Source: an uncultured Microbacterium sp. (GTDB lineage Bacteria > Actinomycetota > Actinomycetes > Actinomycetales > Microbacteriaceae). Taken from it: 40,092 nucleotides of DNA. The DNA is taken from contig CALKHM010000086.1 of assembly GCA_937988695.1 (NCBI GenBank), positions 1-40,092 on the forward strand, given 5' to 3'. Below are positions 7,876 through 16,164 of this stretch, in pieces. A model generated the notes under the pieces. The model was not told the DNA's origin. It saw nothing but the letters and a program-made list of their open reading frames with translations, and searched no databases. The first letter of the stretch is position 1, and each line of letters begins with the position of its first letter. A program made the translations under genes and the position numbers.

Positions 7876-8060
7876 TGACCTCCGACACGGTCACGCACCG
7901 GGACCCGACGAATACAGGACCAACAACTCCAGCTGTGCGGACAACGGGCCGGGAACTCGACTGACTCCAACCCGGACCAACTCGTGCCAGCCGCAACTCA
8001 TTCCGCGGGAATCTCGCGGGTAACGAGCACCAACCGGCACCCATCAGCCCGCGTCATCCA

Positions 8061-8104
8061 ACTGAAAATCGTGAGGTCACGGGATCGACGCCCGTCGGAG
8101 CCAC
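8061..8104 (+). repeat. att direct repeat, right copy (tRNA-Phe 3' fragment)
   Basis: An exact copy of 11-54. The bases to its left (GCGTCATCCA) do not form the tRNA anticodon stem, so this is a tRNA fragment, not a gene. It marks the distal end of the island. The element between the repeats is 8,050 bp (11-8060). The stretch 7876-8060 to its left holds no convincing gene. Confidence 0.93.
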
Positions 8105-8108
8105 TGAG

Positions 8109-8144
8109 ACCCTCGCGTGGCTTCTACACGCGGGGGTTTCTTCA
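8109..8144 (+). terminator. Original tRNA-Phe terminator, displaced
   Basis: ACCCTCGCGTG (8109-8119) pairs with CACGCGGGGGT (8127-8137) with one mismatch around GCTTCTA, followed by TTTCTTCATTT. It has the same loop as the terminator at 58-97. It was probably the terminator of the tRNA before the island entered. Confidence 0.72.
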
Positions 8145-8293
8145 TTTCCCCGTCGTCACGCTGTGCCCGCCAGCGAGGACTCGCTCAAATGTCCACGCGT
8201 AGCCGGGGATCGGTAGGGACGCTGTTGCGTTGGCCGCATCGCAGCGACCGAGTGGTATCGTTCCCACATACGGGGTGAGCCGACGGAGGCAAA

Positions 8294-9781
8294 GTGGGCA
8301 GGCCGAACATCCTGATCGTCATGGCGGACCAGGTGGTCCCCTTCCTCACCGGACCATATGGCGATCCGGTGGCTGCGACACCCGGCATGGACCGTCTGGC
8401 AGCGGAAGGCATCGTCTTCGGTGCTGCCTACACGGCGGTGCCCCTGTGTGCGCCCTCGCGGGCGGCTTTGCTGACAGGGAAGTACCCGTCGAGCTTCGGA
8501 TGCTTCGACAACGCGTCGGTCTTTCCTGCTGACCAGCCGACGCTTGCGCATTATCTCGCTAGTGCCGGCTATGACCCGGTCGCAAGCGGGAAGATGCACT
8601 TCGTCGGGCCGGACCAGCTTCACGGTCTCGCGCGGCGCCTCACAACCGACGTCTTCCCGGCGGGAGTGGACTGGGTGCCCGAGCGTGACGAGGACGGACG
8701 CTTTCCGGCGGGCGGCCACGCCCGCCACTATGTCGACCCCGACCCCGGTGTGCGTCGTTGGACGATGTTCATGGCGTACGACGAAGAGACGCAGTTCCGG
8801 GCTGTCGAGTATCTGCGCGAACGGCATCGGACGGCCGGCGGTGCGGCGCGAACGGACCAGCCATTCGGCTTGATCGTGTCGTTCCACCATCCACACGACC
8901 CGTTCCACGTGCAGCAGGAGTACTGGGATCTGTACGACGAAGCCGATATCAAGACGCCAACGTATCCGGTGGACGTAGAGCGCACCTACTCGAGCATGGA
9001 CCGTTGGGCAAATGATGCCCACGAAACAGAGCGATACGACCTTCGCGACAAGCAGAGCATGCTGCATCTGCGCCATGCCTACTATGCGGCTCTGAGCTAC
9101 GTCGACCGAAAGATCCAGCAACTGCTTGCGGTACTCGATGAGACCGGGGAGCTGGAGAACACCGTCATCGTGTTCACCAGCGACCACGGAGACATGCTGG
9201 GCGAGCGCGGAATGGTTCAGAAGCGCGCGTTCTACGAGTGGTCCGTGCGGGTGCCGTTGCTGGTCCGCCTTCCCGGCGCGCAGCACGCGGGCATCCATAT
9301 CGCGGAGCCGGTCTCTCTGGTGGATGTCCTGCCGACCTTGCTCGACGTGGCGAAGGTGCCCGCCGAGAAGCGCACACCCGTGCACGGGCGGAGCCTGGTC
9401 CCGGTGATCTCGGGGACCGAAGACACATCCGGATCCACCCCGGTGTTCTCCGAATACCACCTCGAGAAGGTGCACGCGCCCTGCTTCATGGTCAGGGACG
9501 GCGACTTCAAATACGTGTACATCCACGGTCACGACGAGCAGCTGTTCGATCTCACGAACGATCCGAACGAATGGAACGACCTCAGTACAGAACCCGCATA
9601 TGAGCCGGTCAGGCTGCAGCTGAGGCGGCTGATCTTCGACCGGTTCGACCCGGAGAAGCTTGCTGCCGAAGGCGCCGACAGCGTGAGCCGACGAGTGATC
9701 GTCCGGGATGCGATGCGTGCGAACGATACGCACTGGGACTACCAGCCGATCGTCGACGCCACCAAGCAGTACGTTCGCTGA
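8294..9781 (+). CDS. betC: Choline-sulfatase
   Basis: A 495-residue type I sulfatase that should hydrolyse choline-O-sulfate to choline and sulfate in the cytoplasm; no signal peptide is visible. The N-terminal metal site is MADQ (10-13). The formylglycine motif CAPSR begins at C52, the cysteine that a maturation enzyme must oxidise. GKMHFVGPDQLHG (99-111) with RRLTTD is characteristic of choline-sulfatases. SDHGDMLGERG near residue 295 supplies further metal ligands. The C-terminus (SRRVIVRDAMRANDTHWDYQP...QYVR) matches the choline-sulfatase C-terminal domain. The GTG start has CGGAGG five bases upstream. No bet dehydrogenase, betaine transporter or sulfate gene is adjacent. It converges on the FAH-family gene, and I find no copy of the neighbouring regulon's operator in front of it. 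Confidence 0.85.
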   Translation: MGRPNILIVMADQVVPFLTGPYGDPVAATPGMDRLAAEGIVFGAAYTAVPLCAPSRAALLTGKYPSSFGCFDNASVFPADQPTLAHYLASAGYDPVASGKMHFVGPDQLHGLARRLTTDVFPAGVDWVPERDEDGRFPAGGHARHYVDPDPGVRRWTMFMAYDEETQFRAVEYLRERHRTAGGAARTDQPFGLIVSFHHPHDPFHVQQEYWDLYDEADIKTPTYPVDVERTYSSMDRWANDAHETERYDLRDKQSMLHLRHAYYAALSYVDRKIQQLLAVLDETGELENTVIVFTSDHGDMLGERGMVQKRAFYEWSVRVPLLVRLPGAQHAGIHIAEPVSLVDVLPTLLDVAKVPAEKRTPVHGRSLVPVISGTEDTSGSTPVFSEYHLEKVHAPCFMVRDGDFKYVYIHGHDEQLFDLTNDPNEWNDLSTEPAYEPVRLQLRRLIFDRFDPEKLAAEGADSVSRRVIVRDAMRANDTHWDYQPIVDATKQYVR

Positions 9782-9863
9782 ACTCTGGGTCGGCCTCCCC
9801 TAACGGAATGGCCGGTAAGGTGCAAACGCCAAACCTCCCGAGCTGGCCTACCAGGCGTCCGTG

Positions 9864-10703
9864 CTAGACGAACACCTGCCGCTGCCTGCCCAGACCCTCG
9901 ATCTCGATCTCGACGACGTCTCCCGCACGCAGATACGGGAACCGCCCGGAGTACGCGACCCCTTCGGGCGTGCCTGTGCAGATCAGATCGCCGGGTTCGA
10001 GAACCATGTACTGGCTCAGGTGATGGATGATGGAATCGACACCGAAGATGAGATCCGAGGTGGACGAATCCTGACGCGGATCGCCGTTGACCCAGCTTTG
10101 GAGCCCGAGGTCGTCCGGCCTGATCTCATCGGGTGTGACCAGCACCGGACCCGTCGGGCAGAAGCCTGCGCAGCTCTTGCCCTTCGACCACTGACCACCC
10201 GAGACCTCGAGCTGAAACTCCCGTTCGGACAGATCGTTGACCGAGACGAAACCGCCGATGTACTCCGCCGCCTGCTCGGGCGTCTCAAGATACGAAGCAC
10301 GCCGCCCGATGACCACGCCCAGCTCGACCTCCCAATCGGTCTTGCTCGATGCGCGCGGGATGGCCACGTCGTCATACGGGCCGACGACCGTGTTCGGGGC
10401 CTTGTGGAAGATGATCGGAACCGCCGGCGGCGCAGAGCCGGCTTCGGCGGCGTGAGCGGCATAGTTCATGCCGATGCAGATCACCGACGAGGGCCTCGCT
10501 ATCGGCGCGCCCACGCGCGCGCCGTCGGCGTCGACCTGCGCCAACGCCCCCGATGCACGCGCCGCCGCCGCCCGGGCGGGTCCGTTCGTCTCCCAGAACT
10601 CCGCATCGATGTCCCGGGCGATCGACTCGAGCGAGTAGCACCGTCCCTGGTCGAAGAGCACCGGCCGCTCTGCACCGGCAGATCCCAGCCTCATGAACCT
10701 CAC
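9864..10703 (-). CDS. Fumarylacetoacetate hydrolase family protein
   Basis: A 279-residue protein of the FAH superfamily, which cleaves or decarboxylates beta-diketo acids (acylpyruvates, 2,4-diketo-3-deoxy sugar acids, catechol meta-cleavage acids) with Mg2+. The metal site is visible as E125 and E127 in DWEVELGVVIG with D157 in SVNDLSERE. KGKSCAGFCPTGPVLV and the C-terminal LEPGDLICTGTPEGV are family hallmarks. I chose GTG 10703, with GGAAGGAAG eight bases upstream; longer forms run into the previous gene. It is the last gene of a four-gene operon. With the SDRs and lactonase nearby, a diketo-sugar-acid hydrolase would fit, but the substrate is not readable from sequence. Confidence 0.88.
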   Translation of the reverse strand: MRFMRLGSAGAERPVLFDQGRCYSLESIARDIDAEFWETNGPARAAAARASGALAQVDADGARVGAPIARPSSVICIGMNYAAHAAEAGSAPPAVPIIFHKAPNTVVGPYDDVAIPRASSKTDWEVELGVVIGRRASYLETPEQAAEYIGGFVSVNDLSEREFQLEVSGGQWSKGKSCAGFCPTGPVLVTPDEIRPDDLGLQSWVNGDPRQDSSTSDLIFGVDSIIHHLSQYMVLEPGDLICTGTPEGVAYSGRFPYLRAGDVVEIEIEGLGRQRQVFV

Positions 10704-10758
10704 GTCACGCACTTCCTTCCCGTCATGGCATGCCATCGAGGCGCCCGCCGACCCTCGC

Positions 10759-11916
10759 TCACGAGCCGTTCTCCGCTGACCCGTGCGTGATACGGCTGAT
10801 CGACGCCAACGCATCGACGACAGCCTCGGCCACGACGCGTTCCTCCCCCTCCTGCAGGACGTCGGGGCTCATCCAGAAGCCACGGATCCGCCCGCCGGCG
10901 ACGTCGGGAAGAACCACGACGCTCGGCGTACCCCGTGCGAGCGAGTCGATCACGGCCTGCGCGTGCCGGGGCTCGTCGATCGAGACGTGCAGCCGCGGTA
11001 CCGGTTGCCCGGCCTCGTTGCGCGGGTCGATCCAGACAACGACACCCGACTGCCGCGACAACGTTGACGCCCATCCTTCGACGATGCCGAGCCAATCTCG
11101 CCCGATCTGCGCATGATCCAAGCTCATGTACCGGGTGACGGCCGCAAGGAGCCCCGCGATCTCCTCCTTGCCCGCCTTCAGGGCCCGCCCCCACCTCTGA
11201 TGCGGTGCACCGCTGTTGCGCGCCGCATCGATGAGCTCGGCGCGACCGACCATGAGCCCGGACGCCTGGGGCCCCCGCAGTGCCTTCCCGCCAGAGAACA
11301 TCGCAAGGTCGGCGCCCTGGTCCCGGGTGAAGCGCCAGAGGTTCTCGACGGGCGGGAGCTGTGAGGCGGCGTCGACGATGACCGGCACACCATGCGCGTG
11401 CGCAATCTCGACCACCTGTTCGAGAGGAAGCGCAACGGAGGCGAGATGATCCCCGGCAACATAGAGGACGGCCGCCGTCCGCTCCGTGATCACGCTCTCG
11501 AGCTGCCATGCGAGAGACTGCTGGGCATTCCCGAACTGGCGCACCTTGGCGCCGGCCAGCGCCACGGCAGCGTCATACGGGATCCGGTGCGTGAGGTGCA
11601 TGACGACTTCGTCGGGGGCCTGGGAATGACCTCGAAGCTTCGTCAGCCGCGCAGGATCTCCTCCGGTCCGGATCCCGAGGATCGCCAGCACGATCGCGGC
11701 CGCACACCCGGGCGTGACGTAGGCCGCCTCATTGTCGGTCAGCGTCGCAAGCCGCTTACCGACAGCACTGTGCAGTTCGAGCATGTCGACGGGAGCGCCG
11801 GCCGCTTCGACCATCGCTGCCAGGACCTCGGGCGGCATCAGGGCTCCTCCGAGCGCGGTAAGCGCTGCCGCCGCGTTGATGATCGGCCGCAGGCCCAGAT
11901 CGTCATGGAGTGTCAT
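10759..11916 (-). CDS. PLP-dependent enzyme, SelA/DgaE-like ammonia-lyase family
   Basis: A 385-residue fold-type I PLP enzyme. It has the cofactor-binding Asp in IVDAASQ (D182) and the Schiff-base Lys in SGGKALRGPQASG (K211). That arrangement is shared by selenocysteine synthase (SelA) and by D-glucosaminate-6-phosphate ammonia-lyase (DgaE). TRYMSLDHAQIGRDW follows. There is no selenium machinery in view and the gene lies in a catabolic operon, so an amino-acid or amino-sugar-acid ammonia-lyase/racemase role is far more likely. RidA, which hydrolyses the enamine/imine such lyases release, is encoded immediately upstream (9-bp gap). No strong Shine-Dalgarno sequence precedes the ATG at 11916, which suggests coupling to RidA. 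Confidence 0.8.
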   Translation of the reverse strand: MTLHDDLGLRPIINAAAALTALGGALMPPEVLAAMVEAAGAPVDMLELHSAVGKRLATLTDNEAAYVTPGCAAAIVLAILGIRTGGDPARLTKLRGHSQAPDEVVMHLTHRIPYDAAVALAGAKVRQFGNAQQSLAWQLESVITERTAAVLYVAGDHLASVALPLEQVVEIAHAHGVPVIVDAASQLPPVENLWRFTRDQGADLAMFSGGKALRGPQASGLMVGRAELIDAARNSGAPHQRWGRALKAGKEEIAGLLAAVTRYMSLDHAQIGRDWLGIVEGWASTLSRQSGVVVWIDPRNEAGQPVPRLHVSIDEPRHAQAVIDSLARGTPSVVVLPDVAGGRIRGFWMSPDVLQEGEERVVAEAVVDALASISRITHGSAENGS

Positions 11917-11925
11917 GGAATCAGC

Positions 11926-12396
11926 TCACTGTGAGCGCAGGGCAACGATCAGCTCGATCTCCACAGGCTGGTTCAGCGGCAGCGCTGAGGTCCCGATGGC
12001 CGAGCGGGCATGGACGCCGTTGGTCCCGAACAGCTCGGCCATCAGATCGGAGAATCCGTTCATGACGCGTGGCTGGTCGAAGAAGCCCGGTGCGCTGTTG
12101 ACGAAACCGAGCGCCTTGACGATGAACCCGACGCGATCGAGATCGCCGATGTGGTCGCGGATGCTGCGTAGAAGCGCGATGCCGGTCAGCCTTGCCGCTT
12201 CGTATCCTTGCTCGACGCTGACCTCGCCGCCGACCTGGCCCCGGAAGCGGAGGTTGCCGTCATTGTCTTCCGGTCCGTGGCCGGACACGAACAGAAGATC
12301 CCCTACTTGTCGGCAGGGGACGATCGCCCTGCCTTTGAGGATCTTGGTGGGCAGTTCGATGCCCAGCGACGCCAGCTTCGTCTCAACGACGCTCAT
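11926..12396 (-). CDS. RidA/YjgF family enamine/imine deaminase
   Basis: A 156-residue protein of the Rid family. It hydrolyses reactive 2-aminoacrylate-type enamines and imines to keto acids with release of ammonia. The conserved substrate-carboxylate Arg is R131 in HARSAIGTSALP, followed by the family ending VEIELIVAL. It is about 25 residues longer than the common 128-130-residue RidA, with an N-terminal SLGIELP... and FVSGHGPE strand as in the longer YjgF subfamily. GAGAGG lies about eight bases before the ATG. Its place next to a PLP lyase suggests that pathway makes an enamine. Confidence 0.87.
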   Translation of the reverse strand: MSVVETKLASLGIELPTKILKGRAIVPCRQVGDLLFVSGHGPEDNDGNLRFRGQVGGEVSVEQGYEAARLTGIALLRSIRDHIGDLDRVGFIVKALGFVNSAPGFFDQPRVMNGFSDLMAELFGTNGVHARSAIGTSALPLNQPVEIELIVALRSQ

Positions 12397-12458
12397 TGGT
12401 CTGCCTCTCGTCGATCATGGTCGCTCGTTCCTCCGCTCGGCAGCGGCTGCGCGGACAC

Positions 12459-13160
12459 CTAGAACCGCTCGAATCTGGCGTAGACGTCCAAAAAACTCGC
12501 ACCGTCGTTCAACTCCTGCCGGACCAGGTTTTCGGTCTCTTTGATCTCCTCGGCCTCGATGAGCACATCCATGACGATGTCGCGCGGGATGACCAGGACG
12601 CCATCTTCATCGCCGAAGATCCAGTCCCCGGGATTCACGCGGATGCGCGCCGTACGGGTGCCGCGCACGGTGATGGGGATATCAAAGTCGTTCCACCGCC
12701 ACAGACCGTTCGAGTCGACGGGCGTCGAATAGCGGGCGAACACCGGCCAGTCGGTCATCTTGCGCAGCAGCGGGGCATCGCGCGTGCCGCCGTCGACGAC
12801 CACGCCACGAGCGCCGTTCTGCTGTGCCACCGTGCTCAGCAGCTCTCCCCAGCACCCGGCGATCTCCTCGCCCGACGTCTCCACCACCACGACATGTCCT
12901 TCGGGGACACGGAGCATGGCGAAGTCCCGCATCTTCTCGGGCTCGACGTACTCGTCGCCGCCCCGCGGGTCCGGACCGCCCAGGATCGTGAAGGCGGGGC
13001 CGGCGACGACCATCGAAGGGTCGAGGGGGGCGATCCGGGTGTCCATGCACTGGCCGGTCAGCCCCCGCTTCCAGAGCACGTCGTAGACGGATGCGCTGTA
13101 GAGCTGCCTGAAACGAGCGATGAGGTCCTCTCGCTCGGCATCGGAGAATACGTCCGACAT
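12459..13160 (-). CDS. RraA-like / 4-hydroxy-4-methyl-2-oxoglutarate aldolase family protein
   Basis: A 233-residue protein of the RraA fold. Catabolic members are class II (metal) aldolases or decarboxylases acting on oxo acids such as 4-carboxy-4-hydroxy-2-oxoadipate. The family core GCWGELLSTVAQ (102-113) and ARGVVVDGGTRD (117-128) is present, including the Arg-Asp pair R127/D128. The start YSASVYDVLWKRG is also typical. AAAGGAAG precedes the ATG. It is the first gene of a minus-strand operon followed by RidA (62-bp gap), the PLP enzyme and the FAH protein. An operator-like site lies 65 bp upstream. A role in RNase E inhibition is unlikely in this context. Confidence 0.85.
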   Translation of the reverse strand: MSDVFSDAEREDLIARFRQLYSASVYDVLWKRGLTGQCMDTRIAPLDPSMVVAGPAFTILGGPDPRGGDEYVEPEKMRDFAMLRVPEGHVVVVETSGEEIAGCWGELLSTVAQQNGARGVVVDGGTRDAPLLRKMTDWPVFARYSTPVDSNGLWRWNDFDIPITVRGTRTARIRVNPGDWIFGDEDGVLVIPRDIVMDVLIEAEEIKETENLVRQELNDGASFLDVYARFERF

Positions 13161-13224
13161 GTTCTTCCTTTCGGCGCGATTGGCGTCGACCGGGCGGGGC
13201 TCCCCACGGGGGGAGGTCCCGATC

Positions 13225-13238
13225 CTGGACTAGACCAG
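13225..13238 (-). promoter_or_regulatory. GntR-type operator 1, upstream of the RraA operon
   Basis: On the minus strand, the direction of transcription, this reads CTGGTCTAGTCCAG: arms CTGG/CCAG around a CTAG core. The same sequence lies at 26444-26461, and a one-mismatch copy at 14306-14319. It resembles the TGGTCTAGACCA sites of HutC/DasR-type GntR regulators. The gene for such a regulator lies just beyond. Binding is inferred. Confidence 0.72.
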
Positions 13239-13401
13239 ATTGTTCAGATCAGTATTGCGGATCAGACGAACACGGTCAATCCCACGGCGCGTCGCACGGA
13301 ACCGAGAGTGCGCTGGCGGCGTGCGGCCAGCGCAGGGGGCACGAGTCGACACGCGGCTCGCGCTGGTCCTTCGTGCCGGGGAGGGGCTCCGGCGCTCGGC
13401 C

Positions 13402-14172
13402 TCAAGCCTCGGCTGCGGCCTCTTCGGCCGAGCGCCGCCGAGGGTGCATGAGCACTTCGTAGCGATCGCCCCGGTAGATCAACGACGCGAACTCGACGAG
13501 CACGCCGTCACGATCGCGAGCGGTACGTTCACTCAGGAAGGCCGGCGCACCAGCCTCGGTCTCCAGCAGTCGCGCGTTCTCGACGCTCAGGCTCAGCACC
13601 GTGATCCGGACGTCCGCCTCCTCGACCGCCACGTGGTACCGCTCGTTGAGCAGCTCATAAAGGCTGCCGGTGGTGAAGTCGGATTCCGTCACATCCGGAA
13701 AGCGCGCGGCGGGAAGATAGCTCTCCTCGAGCGCCATGGGAAATCCGTCGGCCGTGCGCACGCGCCGCACGCGGAACACCTTGTTCCCGACCGAGACCTC
13801 CATCCGCGCGGCAAGGGTACGGTCCGCGCGCAACTCGTCCACCTCGATCCGGCGCGCCCCCGGCTCGAGACCACGCGCTCGCATGTCCTCGGTGAACGTC
13901 GTCAACTCCTCGGTGTGCGCATGACGAGGAACCGCGACGAACGTCCCGCGACGAAGCTGCCGGTAGACCAAGCCACGATGCACCATCTGGTCGATCTGAC
14001 CTCGTACCGTCATGCGCGCGACGCCGAAGCGTTGGGCGAGTTCCCGCTCGCTGGGCAGAGGCGATCCGGGCTCGAGCGTCGCGACATAGGCCTCGAGGAT
14101 GTCTCGCAGCTGCGCGCCCTTCGGGCCCACGATCAGCTCGCCCGGCATCGAAACGCCGTGTGAAGACGCCAT
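13402..14172 (-). CDS. GntR-family regulator, HutC type (UTRA domain)
   Basis: A 256-residue transcription factor. The N-terminal winged helix (about 17-80) shows LPSERELAQRFGVARMTVRGQIDQMVHRGLVYR, written here in parts: LPSERELAQRFGVAR and MTVRGQIDQMVHRGLV, typical of GntR proteins. The rest (about 95-245) fits the UTRA effector domain (RRVRTADGFPMALEESYLP; VEFASLIYRGDRYE), which binds small molecules, often sugar phosphates or amino acids, that release it from DNA. ATG 14172 has AGGTG six bases upstream; GTG 14181 is an alternative. It sits between two divergent catabolic operons. Three matching palindromes in the window make it the likely local repressor. The effector is probably the transported substrate or an intermediate. 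Confidence 0.88.
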   Translation of the reverse strand: MASSHGVSMPGELIVGPKGAQLRDILEAYVATLEPGSPLPSERELAQRFGVARMTVRGQIDQMVHRGLVYRQLRRGTFVAVPRHAHTEELTTFTEDMRARGLEPGARRIEVDELRADRTLAARMEVSVGNKVFRVRRVRTADGFPMALEESYLPAARFPDVTESDFTTGSLYELLNERYHVAVEEADVRITVLSLSVENARLLETEAGAPAFLSERTARDRDGVLVEFASLIYRGDRYEVLMHPRRRSAEEAAAEA

Positions 14173-14181
14173 CCGTGTCAC

Positions 14182-14257
14182 CTACTCTCGCGCGGTGCAA
14201 CGTCGAATCCGCTCAATATGACGCTCACGAACGTCATCCCGCCGTGTACGAGAGTAG
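14182..14257. repeat. Spaced inverted repeat in the divergent promoter region
   Basis: CTACTCTCG (14182-14190) is the exact reverse complement of CGAGAGTAG (14249-14257), 58 nt apart. Between them TGACG (14219-14223) and CGTCA (14231-14235) form a smaller one. It lies directly upstream of the GntR start. It could be a separate autoregulatory site or an RNA structure in the gntR leader. It is not related to the CTGG operators. Confidence 0.4.
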
Positions 14258-14305
14258 CCGATCGCCTCCACGACGCGGCTTCACGCATGCACTATGGCGC
14301 GGCTG

Positions 14306-14319
14306 CTGGTATAGTCCAG
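14306..14319 (+). promoter_or_regulatory. GntR-type operator 2, upstream of the CoA-transferase operon
   Basis: CTGGTATAGTCCAG differs from operator 1 by one base (A for C in the core). It reads in the same sense relative to transcription of the plus-strand operon. TATAGT inside it could serve as the -10 box, with ATGCAC about 17 bp upstream as a weak -35, so binding would block RNA polymerase. It lies 55 bp before the CoA-transferase start. Confidence 0.68.
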
Positions 14320-14373
14320 ACCACGATGCTGCAGGCACCTGCCCGAACAGGCATCGGTTGAGGAGATTCGGAC

Positions 14374-16164
14374 ATGCCACAGACGGCATCCTCCATGAGC
14401 ACGACAGGCCCCTGGGTCACTGGTGTCGCAGATCTGGCCGCGCGCGTTCGTCCTGGAAGCCGCGTCAGCGTCGGCGGAGTCCATTTCACACGCGCCCCAG
14501 TCGCCGCCCTGCTCGCCCTGGTCGACGCCGAAGCGAGCGATCTGCACTACGTCGCCTGGGGCGGCGGACTGCCGCTGGAGATCCTGCTGGCAGGAGATGC
14601 GGTGGCCAGCGCGGAGTTCTGTTTCAGCGCCATGGATGTCTTCGGCTCCGCGCCCCGCTTCCGCGCGGCTGCCGAGAACGGACGGATACGACTGATCGAG
14701 CGGACTGCGCTGAACCTCATCGTCGGGCTTCGCGCAGAGGCCGAGAACCTGGGCTGGGACCTCATGCAAGAACCGGCCGGCTCGGCGTTGGCGGACGGGC
14801 TCGGACGGGTCGGGGCGGGCCGGGGCCGAGCACCATTGGTGCGGGTGGAGCCCATACCCGTGGACGTGATGCTGTTGCATGCGCAGCGCGCCGACGACGA
14901 CGGGAACGTCGAGATCGCCGGCGCGAGGGGAACGGACCTGTCGACGATCTACGCCGCGAAAGAGGTGCTCGTCACCGTCGAGGAGCGCGTCGCCAAGGGG
15001 ATGCTGGGATCGCCTCGATCGGTCATCATCCCACGCAGCCACATCACGGCGATCGCAACGGCTCCGCGCGGGGCGTTCCCGACCTCCTGCTTGCCGTACT
15101 ACGGGACCGACTACCTCGCGATCCAACGATTCCTCGAGACCCCGCAGACCGCGAAGGCGATCCACGTGTTGCGGGCGGGGGGCCTCGACGAATCGGATGC
15201 CGGCGCGTCCGCCGTGCCGCCGACACGACCACTCGTCGAGGCGATGCGATCCGTCCGGCACATCCCGCCCGCCGCGGAGTGGACCGTCCCCGAGCTGATG
15301 GCGGTACACATCGCGCGCACCGTCGACGACGACAGCGTCTGCTCCTTCGGCTCGGCATCCCCGCTTCCTGCGGTCGCCTACCTGCTGGCCAAGCAGACCC
15401 ACGCACCACGCGCTCTGTTGATGTCTTTGAACGGCGGCTACGTCGACATCGACGCCCGGCCCATGTCTTTGAGCTTCGCCGAGCAGATCGACTTCGAGAC
15501 CGCGGCCTGCCACACAGGCGGGGACGAGACGTACCACTGGTATTACCAGTCCGGCAGAGTGTCGCACGAAGTCGTCGGTGCCGCCCAGATCGATGGCCGG
15601 GGTGCCACGAACAACATGTGGATCACCCGCGCCGACGGCACGAGGATCCGCCTGCCCGGCCAGGGCGGCATGGGAGACGTCGCCAATCTCCACCGCGACT
15701 TCGTCATCTACCTGCCTCGCCAAGATCGGCGGAACACCGTGCGCACCCTGGACATGGTCAGCGCGCAAAGGGTCTGGAGCTCACGCGAGGTGCGGGAGTC
15801 GTATGGCCTGCGGCCCGGAACGACGAAGGTCATCACCAACCTGTGCGTCTTCGAGCGGGACGCCGCCTCCGACCGACTGCAGGTCACCGAGTTGCACCCG
15901 GGAGTCGAACTAGCCGACGTCCAGGCGGCCACGGGCTTCGATGTCGTCCCGGCTCGGGGCATGACACGCACCTCCGCGCCCACCGCGGCTGAACTGACCG
16001 CGCTTCGAGAACGTGTGGATCCCCTCGGAGTGTCCCGGCTGGACTTCGTTCCCGCCAGAGAACGATTCGCCCTGATCCGGGAGATCATCGACGCCGAACG
16101 GGCCGCAGGAGCAGCCGCCCAGCGACAGACATCCGGAAAGGACACTGCACATGACTTCGCCTGA
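14374..16164 (+). CDS. Fused GctA-GctB-like CoA-transferase / acyl-CoA hydrolase
   Basis: A 596-residue protein that joins in one chain the two subunits normally separate in glutaconate CoA-transferase and IpdAB-type enzymes. The first half (about 20-290) is GctA-like: RVRPGSRVSVGG, HAQRADDDGNVEI, KEVLVTVEERV. The second half (about 305-550) is GctB-like: FGSASPLPAVAYLLAK, GQGGMGDVANLHRDF, and GTTKVITNLCVFERD. Class I CoA-transferases move CoA between acids through a Glu thioester, while IpdAB relatives hydrolyse ring-opened CoA esters. I did not place the catalytic Glu. GAGGAG lies eight bases before the ATG. The first gene of a five-gene operon, it overlaps the CaiB gene by 14 bp. Confidence 0.8.
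   Translation: MPQTASSMSTTGPWVTGVADLAARVRPGSRVSVGGVHFTRAPVAALLALVDAEASDLHYVAWGGGLPLEILLAGDAVASAEFCFSAMDVFGSAPRFRAAAENGRIRLIERTALNLIVGLRAEAENLGWDLMQEPAGSALADGLGRVGAGRGRAPLVRVEPIPVDVMLLHAQRADDDGNVEIAGARGTDLSTIYAAKEVLVTVEERVAKGMLGSPRSVIIPRSHITAIATAPRGAFPTSCLPYYGTDYLAIQRFLETPQTAKAIHVLRAGGLDESDAGASAVPPTRPLVEAMRSVRHIPPAAEWTVPELMAVHIARTVDDDSVCSFGSASPLPAVAYLLAKQTHAPRALLMSLNGGYVDIDARPMSLSFAEQIDFETAACHTGGDETYHWYYQSGRVSHEVVGAAQIDGRGATNNMWITRADGTRIRLPGQGGMGDVANLHRDFVIYLPRQDRRNTVRTLDMVSAQRVWSSREVRESYGLRPGTTKVITNLCVFERDAASDRLQVTELHPGVELADVQAATGFDVVPARGMTRTSAPTAAELTALRERVDPLGVSRLDFVPARERFALIREIIDAERAAGAAAQRQTSGKDTAHDFA

Noticed and set aside
7823..8044. Short minus-strand reading frame ending in TGA that overlaps the kinase GTG start, possibly a small antitoxin
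   Set aside because: The peptide has no recognisable HTH or fold, no ribosome binding site, and its upstream part is close to the att repeat. Only the last 20 residues look protein-like.
8105..8293. An additional operator for the GntR regulon in front of the sulfatase (GTGG...CCAC near 8252-8267)
   Set aside because: The spacing and core differ from the CTGG-CTAG-CCAG sites.
8156..9733. Long open frame on the minus strand opposite the choline sulfatase gene
   Set aside because: It is the antisense of a clear sulfatase. Its translation is rich in His, Arg and Val without domains, as expected from high-GC codon bias.
10759..11916. Selenocysteine synthase (selA)
   Set aside because: The fold matches, but there is no selB, selD or tRNA-Sec in view and the operon is catabolic. 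A lyase of the same family is more likely.
14160..15992. Long plus-strand frame overlapping the fused CoA-transferase
   Set aside because: Arg-rich shadow in another frame of a gene with clear homology.
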